A DNA stretch of 64,000 bases from Nocardioides marmorisolisilvae (GTDB taxonomy: Bacteria > Actinomycetota > Actinomycetes > Propionibacteriales > Nocardioidaceae): positions 1,860,001 through 1,924,000 of the forward strand of contig NZ_CP134227.1 of NCBI RefSeq assembly GCF_031656915.1, given 5' to 3'. The translations under genes were made by a program, and so were the position numbers. Every line of letters begins with the position of its first letter. Position 1 is the stretch's first letter. The notes below the pieces were generated by a model. It made no database searches and was not told the origin of the DNA. It saw only the letters and a list, made by a program, of their open reading frames with translations. Shown piece after piece: positions 17,253-24,386 of the stretch.

Positions 17253-17555
17253 ATGAACGAGAACTACCCGCTAGGCGGAACCCTCGCCTTCACCGCTGAC
17301 GATGAGGCAGACCTGTCCTTCACACCCGCACCGATCACCAAGTCCGACGCGCTCGGCATCGCCATGGACTTCTGCGAGGCGAGCGAGCCCGAACGTGAGG
17401 CACTGCTCGCAGACCTGGGCCCGGTCATGCTCAAGCGAAGTCTCGTGATGCTGTCGAACGTGGCCCATGGCGCCGGTGACCACGACGCTGCCCGGTACGC
17501 GCTCGACCTCCGCGACCGGATCACCACCACCAGCGAGACCAAGGCCGCGTCATGA
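17253..17555 (+). CDS. Hypothetical protein of the recombinase operon (100 aa)
   Basis: A 100-residue acidic soluble protein. The ATG at 17253 has CGAGGAGAAC before it. The in-frame start at 17220 would lie inside the palindrome. No domain recognised. It overlaps the resolvase start by 4 bases (ATGA at 17552), so it is first gene of a five-gene coupled operon ending with the integrase. Confidence 0.6.
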   Translation: MNENYPLGGTLAFTADDEADLSFTPAPITKSDALGIAMDFCEASEPEREALLADLGPVMLKRSLVMLSNVAHGAGDHDAARYALDLRDRITTTSETKAAS

Positions 17556-18205
17556 GAGCCGTGGGATATGCGCGGCTGTCCAAGTCCAAGCGCCACAAGG
17601 ACGGCAGCATCCAGCAGGACCCGTGCTCCATCGAGGCACAGCGTGGGGCTATCGAGCGTGCGGCTGAGTTCAATGGCTGGGACATGCTCGGCATGTACGT
17701 CGACAACGGCAAGACCGGAGCCAACACCAAGCGTGACGGTCTACGGGGTGCCCTTGCTGTCCTGAGTGGTGGGGATGCCGACATCCTCGTCATTGCTCGG
17801 CTCGACAGACTGACCCGAGACACTGCCGACTTCCTCGACCTCGTGAAGTTGTCGACCAAGGAGGGTTGGGCACTCGCAGTGCTGGACCAGAAGGTCGATA
17901 CCTCCACTGCTGTTGGGCGTCTGATGGCACGGACCCTTGCGAGTCATGCCGAGTTCGAGCGTGACCTCATCTCCGAGCGGACGCGTGACGCACTCGCCGT
18001 CCTCAAGGCACAGGGCAAACAGTTGGGCAAGCCGAGTCAGATCAGCCCAGAACTGGAGCGCCGGATCATCCGGCTCCACAAGCAAGGCAAGTCCGCATCG
18101 GCCATCGCTCGCAGGCTCTCAGCTGACGGCATCGAGACTCCGACTGGCAAGGACACCTGGCACCACTCCGTGATCGTGGACCTCATCAAGCGGAATGCCG
18201 CATGA
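17552..18205 (+). CDS. Small serine recombinase (resolvase/invertase family)
   Basis: A 217-residue resolvase. The catalytic Ser10 lies in V-G-Y-A-R-L-S, followed by the typical Q-R-x-A-I-E/D block. I-A-R-L-D-R-L-T-R-D near residue 86 and the E-helix region F-E-R-D-L-I-S-E-R-T-R-D-A near 137 are conserved. The C-terminal 45 residues form a helix-turn-helix (K-S-A-S-A-I-A-R-R-L-S). The size matches Tn3-type resolvases or Hin-type invertases, not large phage integrases. In an element that already has a tyrosine integrase, it may resolve multimers or flip a segment. Confidence 0.9.
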   Translation: MRAVGYARLSKSKRHKDGSIQQDPCSIEAQRGAIERAAEFNGWDMLGMYVDNGKTGANTKRDGLRGALAVLSGGDADILVIARLDRLTRDTADFLDLVKLSTKEGWALAVLDQKVDTSTAVGRLMARTLASHAEFERDLISERTRDALAVLKAQGKQLGKPSQISPELERRIIRLHKQGKSASAIARRLSADGIETPTGKDTWHHSVIVDLIKRNAA

Positions 18206-18702
18206 CCGCGCAGTACGGCTGGCGAGCCTGGACGATCACGACAACAGCAACCTCGGGTGGGACAAGCGGACCAGTGCTCGGGAGCCCGTTCCACTCGACC
18301 TTCATCACGACCGGCCCAACCATCCTGGCCTGTTGTGGGTGGGGGATTCCCCATGATGCTCCGGACCCGGAGTGCGAGTGCGGCATCTACGCGATGACCA
18401 ACAGGGCCGACCTGCCGTTGTGGTGCTACCCGGCTGAGGTCGTAACCCGGCTGGCGCTCCACGGTCCTGTCCTCCCCGGACTGCAAGACATGGCACAGGG
18501 CGCATTCCCCGGTGAGGTTCGTGCTGCTGGCGCGACCATCGTCGGTCCCTGCTACATCAGCCCGCACAAAGCGCATCACGCCCAAGCCCTCGCCGAGCGA
18601 TACGGCACCGGATTCAAGCCAGACCCTGCGCTGGCGGCCCAACCGTCGGCACTCACCTCAGCACTCTCGCTCCTGCGCCCCACCAAACGGAGGACGGCAT
18701 GA
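18202..18702 (+). CDS. Hypothetical protein of the recombinase operon (166 aa)
   Basis: A 166-residue protein with several cysteines, including C-E-C near residue 58 and A-C-C-G-W-G near 44, possibly a zinc site. The motif S-P-H-K-A-H-H-A-Q-A-L-A-E-R-Y-G near 122 is notable. It overlaps both neighbours by 4 bases (ATGA). Proteins of this length containing A-C-C-x-W-G-I-P-H occur in actinobacterial genomes with unknown role. No function assigned. Confidence 0.55.
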   Translation: MTAQYGWRAWTITTTATSGGTSGPVLGSPFHSTFITTGPTILACCGWGIPHDAPDPECECGIYAMTNRADLPLWCYPAEVVTRLALHGPVLPGLQDMAQGAFPGEVRAAGATIVGPCYISPHKAHHAQALAERYGTGFKPDPALAAQPSALTSALSLLRPTKRRTA

Positions 18703-19193
18703 GGCCGGTGAACATGGACCGGCTCCTCAGCAGCCGCTTCCGGGTCCATCGCATCTTCCCGATCAGCCAACCCAGCCCACAGCGGGCAACCTGGCTGGTC
18801 CGGTGGCAGGACTACGCGGGTGGCATCAAGCAGATTCGCCACTTCCCCACCGAGGAGGAGGCACTTGCCTTCCGGAACCACCTAGCCCGAGAGCAGGAGC
18901 GGACCCAGAGCGAGCGCAGCAAGCAACGGGTGGCCGGGCATCCGCCTGCCAATCCCCATCGGTCGAGGGGTGGGGGTGCCAAGCCACCCGAACTCATCAA
19001 CCGCAGGGAGCAGCCCCGACCCGGCCTGTGGGTGACGGTCACGACCGCATGGCGCGATCACCGCACCGTCTACACAGTCGCAGTCGTCACAGACACGGGC
19101 GAGCCGATGCGCAAGCCAACCGAGCACACAACACCTGCCCGAGCACGTCGCGCAGCCAACAACCTGTACGCCCGCTACACCGAGGAGAACTGA
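18699..19193 (+). CDS. Hypothetical protein before the integrase (164 aa)
   Basis: A 164-residue basic protein. The first 60 residues (W-L-V-R-W-Q-D-Y-A-G-G-I-K-Q-I-R-H-F and T-E-E-E-A-L-A-F) resemble the AP2-like arm-binding beta-sheet domain found at the N terminus of tyrosine integrases, so it may bind DNA near att. This is a pattern-based guess. It starts in the stop of the previous gene and ends 1 base before the integrase start (TGACATGG). Confidence 0.55.
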   Translation: MRPVNMDRLLSSRFRVHRIFPISQPSPQRATWLVRWQDYAGGIKQIRHFPTEEEALAFRNHLAREQERTQSERSKQRVAGHPPANPHRSRGGGAKPPELINRREQPRPGLWVTVTTAWRDHRTVYTVAVVTDTGEPMRKPTEHTTPARARRAANNLYARYTEEN

Positions 19194-19194
19194 C

Positions 19195-20502
19195 ATGGCC
19201 CGACCAACACGAGCATGGGTGCGCGCAAGCCACAGGAACAAGCTCCCAGACGGGACTACGCGAGCCCGCAAAGACTGCCGGTGGGAGGTCGTGTACCCGA
19301 ACCCGGACGACCCGAAGCGCCGCAGGACCAAGGGTGGGTTTACGAGCAAGGCAGCCGCGCAGGATTGGGCCGACGAGCACATCGGCAAGGTCCGTGCTGG
19401 CGAGTGGATCGACCCGAGCAAAGGCACGATGACGTTCGGTGTGCTTGCCGATCAGTGGTTCAACTCCCAGCACTTCGACCGGGAACGGACTCGCTACAAC
19501 CACAGCAAGATGTTCGAAGGCAACAACGCGCTCATGACGACGTTCCGGAACATGCCAATCGGGGACATCACGCCGACCCGAGTCAGCACCTTCATCAAGG
19601 AGACGCGACAGGTCAGGGCAGCCCAGACTGTCCGCCACCAGTTCTATGCCTTGCGGATGGTGCTGGACTACGCAGTCGCCGAGGACCTGCTGCTGGTGAA
19701 CCCGGCTCGCCGTGTGGACGTGAAGCGGCTGCCCCGGCCTGCCGACATGAAGGAACACGAGCGGAAGCGCGACCGCCTCACCAACGCGGACGTTGACAGG
19801 CTCGTTGCTGTGCTCCCGGAGCTATACGACATGTACGTGCTGCTCCTCGCTGCTACCGGGATGCGTCCGGAGGAGATCAGCGGCCTGACCATTGGTGCGG
19901 TTGACACCGAGGACCACACCGTGTCTGTTCATGAGGTGGTGGTGGAGATTCGCGGTCGGATCGTTCGGGAGCCCAACACTAAGACACCCAAGAGCCGCCG
20001 CATCATCGACCTGGACCCGTACGCGGGTGAGGCGCTGGCCCGATATGTGGATGAGCACAAGCGCCGAGCCGCCAAGTGGTTCAACGAGCACCCTGAGCAC
20101 GACCACCCCGGAGACGACCTGCCGCTGTTCGTCGGCACTATGACGGGCAGGCTCAACGAGAAGTCACCACTGGAACGGCTCGACTACTCAAAGCCCATCC
20201 GGCACAGCGGCTTCTACAAGCGCTACTGGCGCAAGGCGACCCGTGCCGCGGGCCTGCCTGACAGTGTGCGTGTGTACGACCTCCGCCACTTCCACGCCAG
20301 CACGCTCCTCGACTCCGGCATGTCGATCAAGGATGTGCAGGAGAGGCTTGGTCACGCCAACCCGACCATGACCATGGATCGCTACTGGCACAGTCGGACC
20401 GATGACGAGGCTCGCCGTCTGCGCATCAAGCAGGTTGCGGAAGCGATGGGCCGGACCACGCCCAAGAACGTGACGCCGCTCAATAGCAAACGCACCGGGT
20501 GA
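19195..20502 (+). CDS. Tyrosine site-specific integrase
   Basis: A 435-residue phage-type integrase. The N-terminal 80 residues contain the arm-binding domain, residues 80-180 the SAM-like core-binding domain, and the rest the catalytic domain. Catalytic residues visible: Arg224 in A-A-T-G-M-R-P-E-E, Lys near 266 in T-K-T-P-K-S-R-R, Arg364 in YDLRHFHAS (the usual H of HxxR is Tyr), His387 in LGHANP, and Tyr397 in T-M-D-R-Y. It lies 90 bases before the complete tRNA-Arg and should catalyse integration at the anticodon loop of tRNA-Arg(CCT). Confidence 0.95.
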   Translation: MARPTRAWVRASHRNKLPDGTTRARKDCRWEVVYPNPDDPKRRRTKGGFTSKAAAQDWADEHIGKVRAGEWIDPSKGTMTFGVLADQWFNSQHFDRERTRYNHSKMFEGNNALMTTFRNMPIGDITPTRVSTFIKETRQVRAAQTVRHQFYALRMVLDYAVAEDLLLVNPARRVDVKRLPRPADMKEHERKRDRLTNADVDRLVAVLPELYDMYVLLLAATGMRPEEISGLTIGAVDTEDHTVSVHEVVVEIRGRIVREPNTKTPKSRRIIDLDPYAGEALARYVDEHKRRAAKWFNEHPEHDHPGDDLPLFVGTMTGRLNEKSPLERLDYSKPIRHSGFYKRYWRKATRAAGLPDSVRVYDLRHFHASTLLDSGMSIKDVQERLGHANPTMTMDRYWHSRTDDEARRLRIKQVAEAMGRTTPKNVTPLNSKRTG

Positions 20503-20592
20503 CCCCAGCCGACGACCTGCCCTGCGTCACACACGACGTGGGGCAGAGTCACAGCCGGTCCCAACCCGCCGATAGGCTGACTCGGCAACCAT

Positions 20593-20665
20593 GCCCTGGT
20601 AGCTCAGTGGATAGAGCAACTGCCTCCTAAGTAGTTGGTCGCGAGTTCGACTCTCGCCCAGGGCA
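20593..20665 (+). tRNA. tRNA-Arg (anticodon CCT), element-borne, complete
   Basis: A 73-base tRNA with all pairings: acceptor GCCCTGG/CCAGGGC, D-arm GCTC/GAGC, anticodon stem ACTGC/GTAGT with loop CTCCTAA, variable loop TGGTC, T-arm GCGAG/CTCGC with TTCGACT, discriminator A, no encoded CCA. Anticodon CCT reads AGG. Its acceptor stem differs from that of the split host gene (GCCCCGG/CCGGGGC), so it is a separate tRNA rather than a rebuilt host gene. It lies 90 bases downstream of the integrase. Confidence 0.95.
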
Positions 20666-20666
20666 C

Positions 20667-20897
20667 TCAGTGCTCATCCGGTGGTTCGACCTTTTCCAGG
20701 TCCACTGACCAGTAGTTCTCAATCATGCGCTCGATGGTCTCCGTAGACACCCACTCGCCCGGAGGCAACGAGCGCTGGACCTTCTCCGCAATGTCTTGGT
20801 TGCGCATCACGATGGATGTGTCATTGACGATGTGGACCACGTCCTGGATCGCAGCCTCGATCCGATCCCACAACTCATCTTCGGTCACGTCGATCAA
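20667..20897 (-). CDS. Small acidic protein next to the HEPN-like gene (76 aa)
   Basis: A 76-residue strongly acidic protein with no known motif. It starts 9 bases after the stop of the HEPN-like gene on the same strand and ends 1 base from the tRNA, so it is likely the second gene of a two-gene operon. In toxin-antitoxin pairs a small acidic partner is often the antitoxin. That is inference: nucleotidyltransferase motifs of MNT antitoxins are absent. Confidence 0.6.
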   Translation of the reverse strand: MIDVTEDELWDRIEAAIQDVVHIVNDTSIVMRNQDIAEKVQRSLPPGEWVSTETIERMIENYWSVDLEKVEPPDEH

Positions 20898-20906
20898 TCT
20901 CCACTC

Positions 20907-21860
20907 TCAGTCCGGTCCGTTCCAGTCGAACTCGTGTTCATCGCACTCGCGAGCCTCACGGTCATATTCGGTGCCCATTTCGGCAGCCGTCATCTCGTCA
21001 TAGTCGAGGTCGAGTCCGCACGCGTCGCAGTAGAAGTTGGCCGCATATGCGATCTGATCGATGTGTCCGCCGTGATAGATGAACTCATCGATGTCCACCT
21101 GCTCGTAGTCAAACTCCGGCTGGCCGATGTCACGCAGTTCGCATGACACGATCCCGGTCTGCTCGCATGCCGGGCACTCATACGGCTCCTCGTCGTTTGA
21201 GTAGAAGGCTCGTGTGGAGAGCGCATTCAGGACAATCGCGCGCTCGCTCGCGTCGAGTCCCGCTAGACGTGCTTCCAGACGGCTCTTGGCTGCGGCGATC
21301 TTCATCTCTAGAGCAGCACTGATCTGACTCGACTTCTCATCGAGGAGTGTGTCCACCACTGACTCCATGTCAGCCCAGAACTTGCTGCGGTCTAGTTCCA
21401 GCATCCTGATGAGCGGCTCGATGAGCCTCACCATGATCCGCGCTGACTCTCGTGCCACTTCATCCGTGGTCAAGGCCAAGTGCGCACCACCGTTGCGGGC
21501 AGTAAACAGCGCCTGGTCGGCCTGCTGTGTGTACGGAAACGAAGGGACCAGTTTGGCGCAGCGCAGACATGCTTCGTGTGCACCGATCGTCTTGATCTCA
21601 TGCGGGTCGCACTTGGCGAGCATCCCCAAGCCGGTCAGGTGGAGCATCGTGTCGAGGTCACAGTTGCGGTCAGCGAGGAGCGCAGGACTCAATGACGCGA
21701 GCATTGCTTTGGCCATGTGCTCGACCGCTACCCCGGCATCAATTGCCCCACGCACCTGGCCGTGGTCGCTGGTGACGTGGATGAGTGCGGAACGTGCGTA
21801 CGCAGCCGCCGACCTGCGGAACCTGCCCGAGGTCTGTTGTACGAATGTCGGAGTTGTCAC
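20907..21860 (-). CDS. HEPN-like protein with C-terminal zinc ribbon (317 aa), cargo gene
   Basis: A 317-residue protein. The N-terminal 160 residues look all-helical. Residues 121-129 (A-R-N-G-G-A-H-L-A) hold the R-x4-H motif with Asn after Arg, the RNase signature of HEPN domains, and the A-V-E-H-M-A-K-A-M-L-A helix near 45 fits the conserved N-terminal helix. Residues 180-215 may be coiled-coil. Two cysteine pairs, CPAC at 229-232 and CDAC at 278-281, form a split zinc ribbon, and the tail is acidic. A host-defence or abortive-infection RNase is a reasonable inference. The gene is divergent from the element's main operons and A+T richer than the host. Confidence 0.65.
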   Translation of the reverse strand: MTTPTFVQQTSGRFRRSAAAYARSALIHVTSDHGQVRGAIDAGVAVEHMAKAMLASLSPALLADRNCDLDTMLHLTGLGMLAKCDPHEIKTIGAHEACLRCAKLVPSFPYTQQADQALFTARNGGAHLALTTDEVARESARIMVRLIEPLIRMLELDRSKFWADMESVVDTLLDEKSSQISAALEMKIAAAKSRLEARLAGLDASERAIVLNALSTRAFYSNDEEPYECPACEQTGIVSCELRDIGQPEFDYEQVDIDEFIYHGGHIDQIAYAANFYCDACGLDLDYDEMTAAEMGTEYDREARECDEHEFDWNGPD

Positions 21861-22028
21861 GCGCGTCAGTCTCGCTTGTTCAACCCGTTAGCGCAGGCGA
21901 GTTGCGACGACCCCTCTCACGGTGTCGAGGGGTGGGGAGCCGGAATCGGACCGGACCGACCTCGCAGCCCGTGAGAGGCCCTGACACGGGCTTGTCACGA
22001 GCCCTCCCGGTCTCCCCGAGCCCGGTTC

Positions 22029-22090
22029 CCGCGCTCCTACGGCGCTCCTGATGGTCGGATCGGCGGAAACGATGTTTGTCGGCGCGATCC
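22029..22090 (+). repeat. Right arm-type repeat next to attR
   Basis: Contains GCGCTCCT twice and CTGATGGTCGG, and aligns in the same direction with 10691-10744 (G-C-G-C-T-x-C-T, CTGATGGTCGG, then GTCGGxGCGATCC). It lies about 100 bases before the right tRNA half. The rest of 21861-22191 has no convincing gene. It holds the promoter region of the cargo on its minus strand and the approach to attR. Confidence 0.5.
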
Positions 22091-22191
22091 AGCGAGATAC
22101 AGCCCGATCACGCGTGGATATTGGGGATTCGGTGACTCGCGGGTCTTGCCCGGATCGGACTGAATCGGGCTGGATCAACCTGCCGAGCGGA

Positions 22192-22233
22192 CTCCTAAGC
22201 GAAAGGTCGCGAGTTCGACTCTCGCCCGGGGCA
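22192..22233 (+). pseudogene. 3' half of split tRNA-Arg(CCT), right junction of the element
   Basis: Begins with CTCCTAA of the anticodon loop, then a 3' anticodon-stem strand (GCGAA), AGGTC variable loop, intact T-arm GCGAG/CTCGC with TTCGACT, and acceptor strand CCGGGGC plus A. It lacks the acceptor 5' strand and D-arm. CCGGGGC pairs exactly with GCCCCGG at 10601. Two of the five anticodon-stem pairs with the left half are now mismatched, as expected if both halves have drifted since the split. Confidence 0.82.
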
Positions 22234-22278
22234 CCCACCTCCTCGGAACCGGGCGAGCGGCTGCCGCGTCGAAGCGGC

Positions 22279-23214
22279 GTGAGGCTCGTCCACTCGCTCG
22301 TCGTGTGCACGCTCGTGCTCGCCTGCTCCGCGTGCAGCGCAAGCCCGCAGACCGCACCGCCGCGCTCGACGAGCACGCCGACCACGCGAGCATCGGCGAC
22401 GACTCGGTCGGCTCCGACGACGCACGACAATCTCGTCGCGACCCAGAGGTTCTCGGCCCGACTGCTACACGCCGTCCCGATGCCGCGCGGAGCACGCGAG
22501 TGGCGGGACTCGCCGACGGCCCACTACCGGCACGGCACTGTCGGCATCGGACCGTCCGACGCCACCCTCACCCGCACCACCTGGTGGACGGTCCCGGCCT
22601 CGGCGACCTCGTTCAGCAACTGGCTGCGCGCCCATGCCCCGCATCGTCTCACCGCCGACTCCGATGGTGGATCTGTCGAGGCGGGCGGGATCTGGGAGGA
22701 CGACCAGGCCTTCCGCGCGTCGGGCTCGATGACGCACACCCCCGCGTGGGTGAACTTCGCATTCATGCGGTACGGCGCTGGTCTCGTCGTGCGGGTCGAC
22801 ACGTTCGTGGGCGCCCGGTTCGCGCGCACCACCCTGGTGCCTGCAGACACGAACTCTGTGACCATCCGACACACGGTCCGTCACCTCGGGCCACACGCCC
22901 GGCCGCACACGACGACCCGCACCGTCACCGGGCCCGCGGCTGTCGCCCGGCTCGTCGGGATGGTCGACCATCTGCCGGGCGCGATGACCGTGCCGTTCGT
23001 CGCCTCCTGCCCGGGGGCCCTGGTGGAGGAGAGCTACCGGATGACGTTCGCCGGCCCGCACGGGAGCTATGTCGCCGCCCTCCCGAGTACGGCGTGCTGG
23101 CCCCGGCTCGTCCTGCTCCGGGACGGTCTACGGTCGTCCCCTCCCCTCGACCCGGGTCGTGTCTTCGCCCGAACGGCGGATCGCTACCTGGCGCAATTTG
23201 CTAACTCTAGTTAG
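22279..23214 (+). CDS. Secreted lipoprotein, hypothetical (311 aa)
   Basis: A 311-residue protein from GTG 22279. The signal peptide ends in a lipobox (L-V-L-A-C near residue 15), followed by a Ser/Thr/Pro/Ala linker of about 40 residues. The mature part has a W-W-x-V-P-A-S-A-T-S-F-S-N-W-L block near 101 but no recognised domain. The open frame continues upstream through the tRNA fragment, which is coincidental. It is the first host gene to the right of the element. Confidence 0.7.
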   Translation: MRLVHSLVVCTLVLACSACSASPQTAPPRSTSTPTTRASATTRSAPTTHDNLVATQRFSARLLHAVPMPRGAREWRDSPTAHYRHGTVGIGPSDATLTRTTWWTVPASATSFSNWLRAHAPHRLTADSDGGSVEAGGIWEDDQAFRASGSMTHTPAWVNFAFMRYGAGLVVRVDTFVGARFARTTLVPADTNSVTIRHTVRHLGPHARPHTTTRTVTGPAAVARLVGMVDHLPGAMTVPFVASCPGALVEESYRMTFAGPHGSYVAALPSTACWPRLVLLRDGLRSSPPLDPGRVFARTADRYLAQFANSS

Positions 23215-23236
23215 GTCACCTTATGCTGATAAGCAT
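23211..23236. promoter_or_regulatory. Two adjacent palindromes before psuK
   Basis: TTAGGTCACCTTA (23211-23223) is a near-perfect dyad resembling half-sites of DtxR/MntR-type boxes. ATGCTGATAAGCAT (23223-23236) is a dyad with 5-bp arms. Both lie at the 5' end of psuK. Since PsuK carries an HTH domain, the second may be its own operator. This is suggestive only. Confidence 0.35.
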
Positions 23237-23240
23237 GAGC

Positions 23241-24386
23241 ATGACTGATCGCGAGCAGCAGATCGTCGCCCTGCTGCGCCAGGACCCGATGATCAGCTCG
23301 GCAGCCATCGCCGATCGGCTCGGCACCACCCGCGGCTCGGTGAACGTGCACCTGTCCAACTTGGGCAAGAAGGGCGTAGTCCTCGGTCGCGGCTACATCC
23401 TCGGCGAGAGCCCCGGCGTCGTCGTGATCGGTGGCGCCAACGTCGACGTGCTGGCCCGCAGCACCGCGCGTGCGCTGGCCGGCACCAGCAACCCCGGCCG
23501 GGCCTCGCTGACCCCGGGAGGCGTCGGCCGCAACGTCGCGGAGAACCTCGCCCGGCTGGGCACCCGGACCCAGCTGGTCACCGCGATCGGCCGTGACCCG
23601 ATGGGCGACAACCTGCTCGCCCAGACCGCGGCCGCCGGGGTGCGCCTGGACCACGTGCACCGCACCGACCAGCCGACCGGCACCTACACCGCCGTCCTGG
23701 ACACCGACGGCGAGCTCATCGTCGCGGTCTCGGACATGGGCGCGACCGCCGAGCTCGGCCCCGACTGCGTCAACGCCGCACGCGATCTGATCGCCAGCGC
23801 CGCGCTGCTGGTCCTTGACGGGAACCTCCCCCTGCCCACGCTGGCCCACGCGCTCGACCTCGCCACGGCGGCCGGGGTGCGCACGATCTTCGAGCCGGTG
23901 AGCGTCCCCAAGGCGCGACTCGCCGCGCCGTACCTCGACGTCGACCGCCCGCTGTACGCCGTCACCCCGAACCGCGACGAGCTCACCGCGTTGACCGAGC
24001 TGCCCACCCGGGGCGACCGCCAGCTGCGCGCGGCGGCCGACGACCTGCACCATCGCGGCGTGCAGCACGTCTGGGTCCGGCTCGGCGAGCGCGGGTCGAT
24101 GCTCAGCACCGAAGGCGCCGAGCCGGTGTTCCTGCCGGCCCTGCCCGCCGCGCTCGAGGACGTCACCGGTGCCGGCGATGCGATGCTCGGCGCCTTCTGT
24201 CATGGGCTCCTGGATGGTCGCGACCCGGTCGACGCCGCGCGGTTCGGCCACGCCGCCGCCGCGCTCACCATCGCGAGCCCGCACACGGTCCGCGCGGACC
24301 TCACCCCACGTCTCGTCGAGTCGGCCCTCCAGGCCGGCCTCACCAACAGTCCATCCACCCGCAAGGCCAGGAGCACCGTCCGATGA
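23241..24386 (+). CDS. psuK: Pseudouridine kinase, PfkB family, with N-terminal HTH
   Basis: About 381 residues from the ATG at 23241 (other in-frame ATGs at 23223 and 23235). Residues 1-50 form a winged HTH (MTDREQQIVALLRQ start, S-S-A-A-I-A-D-R-L-G, GRGYIL end). The rest is a PfkB sugar kinase: V-I-G-G-A-N-V-D near 60, G-G-V-G-R-N-V-A-E-N-L near 93, and the C-terminal DVTGAGDAMLG motif near 310 with the catalytic Asp. It phosphorylates pseudouridine to its 5'-phosphate. It overlaps psuG by 4 bases (ATGA at 24383), which supports the call. The HTH suggests it also regulates its own operon. Confidence 0.9.
   Translation: MTDREQQIVALLRQDPMISSAAIADRLGTTRGSVNVHLSNLGKKGVVLGRGYILGESPGVVVIGGANVDVLARSTARALAGTSNPGRASLTPGGVGRNVAENLARLGTRTQLVTAIGRDPMGDNLLAQTAAAGVRLDHVHRTDQPTGTYTAVLDTDGELIVAVSDMGATAELGPDCVNAARDLIASAALLVLDGNLPLPTLAHALDLATAAGVRTIFEPVSVPKARLAAPYLDVDRPLYAVTPNRDELTALTELPTRGDRQLRAAADDLHHRGVQHVWVRLGERGSMLSTEGAEPVFLPALPAALEDVTGAGDAMLGAFCHGLLDGRDPVDAARFGHAAAALTIASPHTVRADLTPRLVESALQAGLTNSPSTRKARSTVR

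Larger units (their letters stand above)
10639..22191. mobile_element. Integrative element inserted in tRNA-Arg(CCT), about 11.5 kb
   Basis: The interval is bounded by the two halves of one tRNA-Arg gene and by a 9-bp direct repeat CTCCTAAGC (10632-10640 and 22192-22200), the likely crossover core. It holds a tyrosine integrase, a small serine resolvase, an excisionase-like HTH protein, a Toprim protein, a RepA-like ATPase, several short unknown genes in overlapping order, a complete substitute tRNA-Arg(CCT), and a cargo of two minus-strand genes. Its base composition is visibly lower in G+C than both flanks. No relaxase, FtsK/Tra translocase, capsid, terminase or tail gene is seen, so it resembles a phage satellite or a small integrating plasmid rather than a full prophage or ICE. 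A composite of two insertions is possible because the cargo lies beyond the substitute tRNA. Confidence 0.82.

Noticed and set aside
20593-20665. The complete tRNA-Arg as the rebuilt host tRNA (attL or attR)
   Set aside because: Its acceptor stem GCCCTGG/CCAGGGC differs from the GCCCCGG and CCGGGGC halves at the two ends, which pair with each other. It is therefore a separate tRNA gene carried by the element.
22051-22278. Upstream extension of the lipoprotein frame through the tRNA fragment
   Set aside because: It would encode the tRNA half as protein, and the signal peptide with lipobox begins only at the GTG at 22279.
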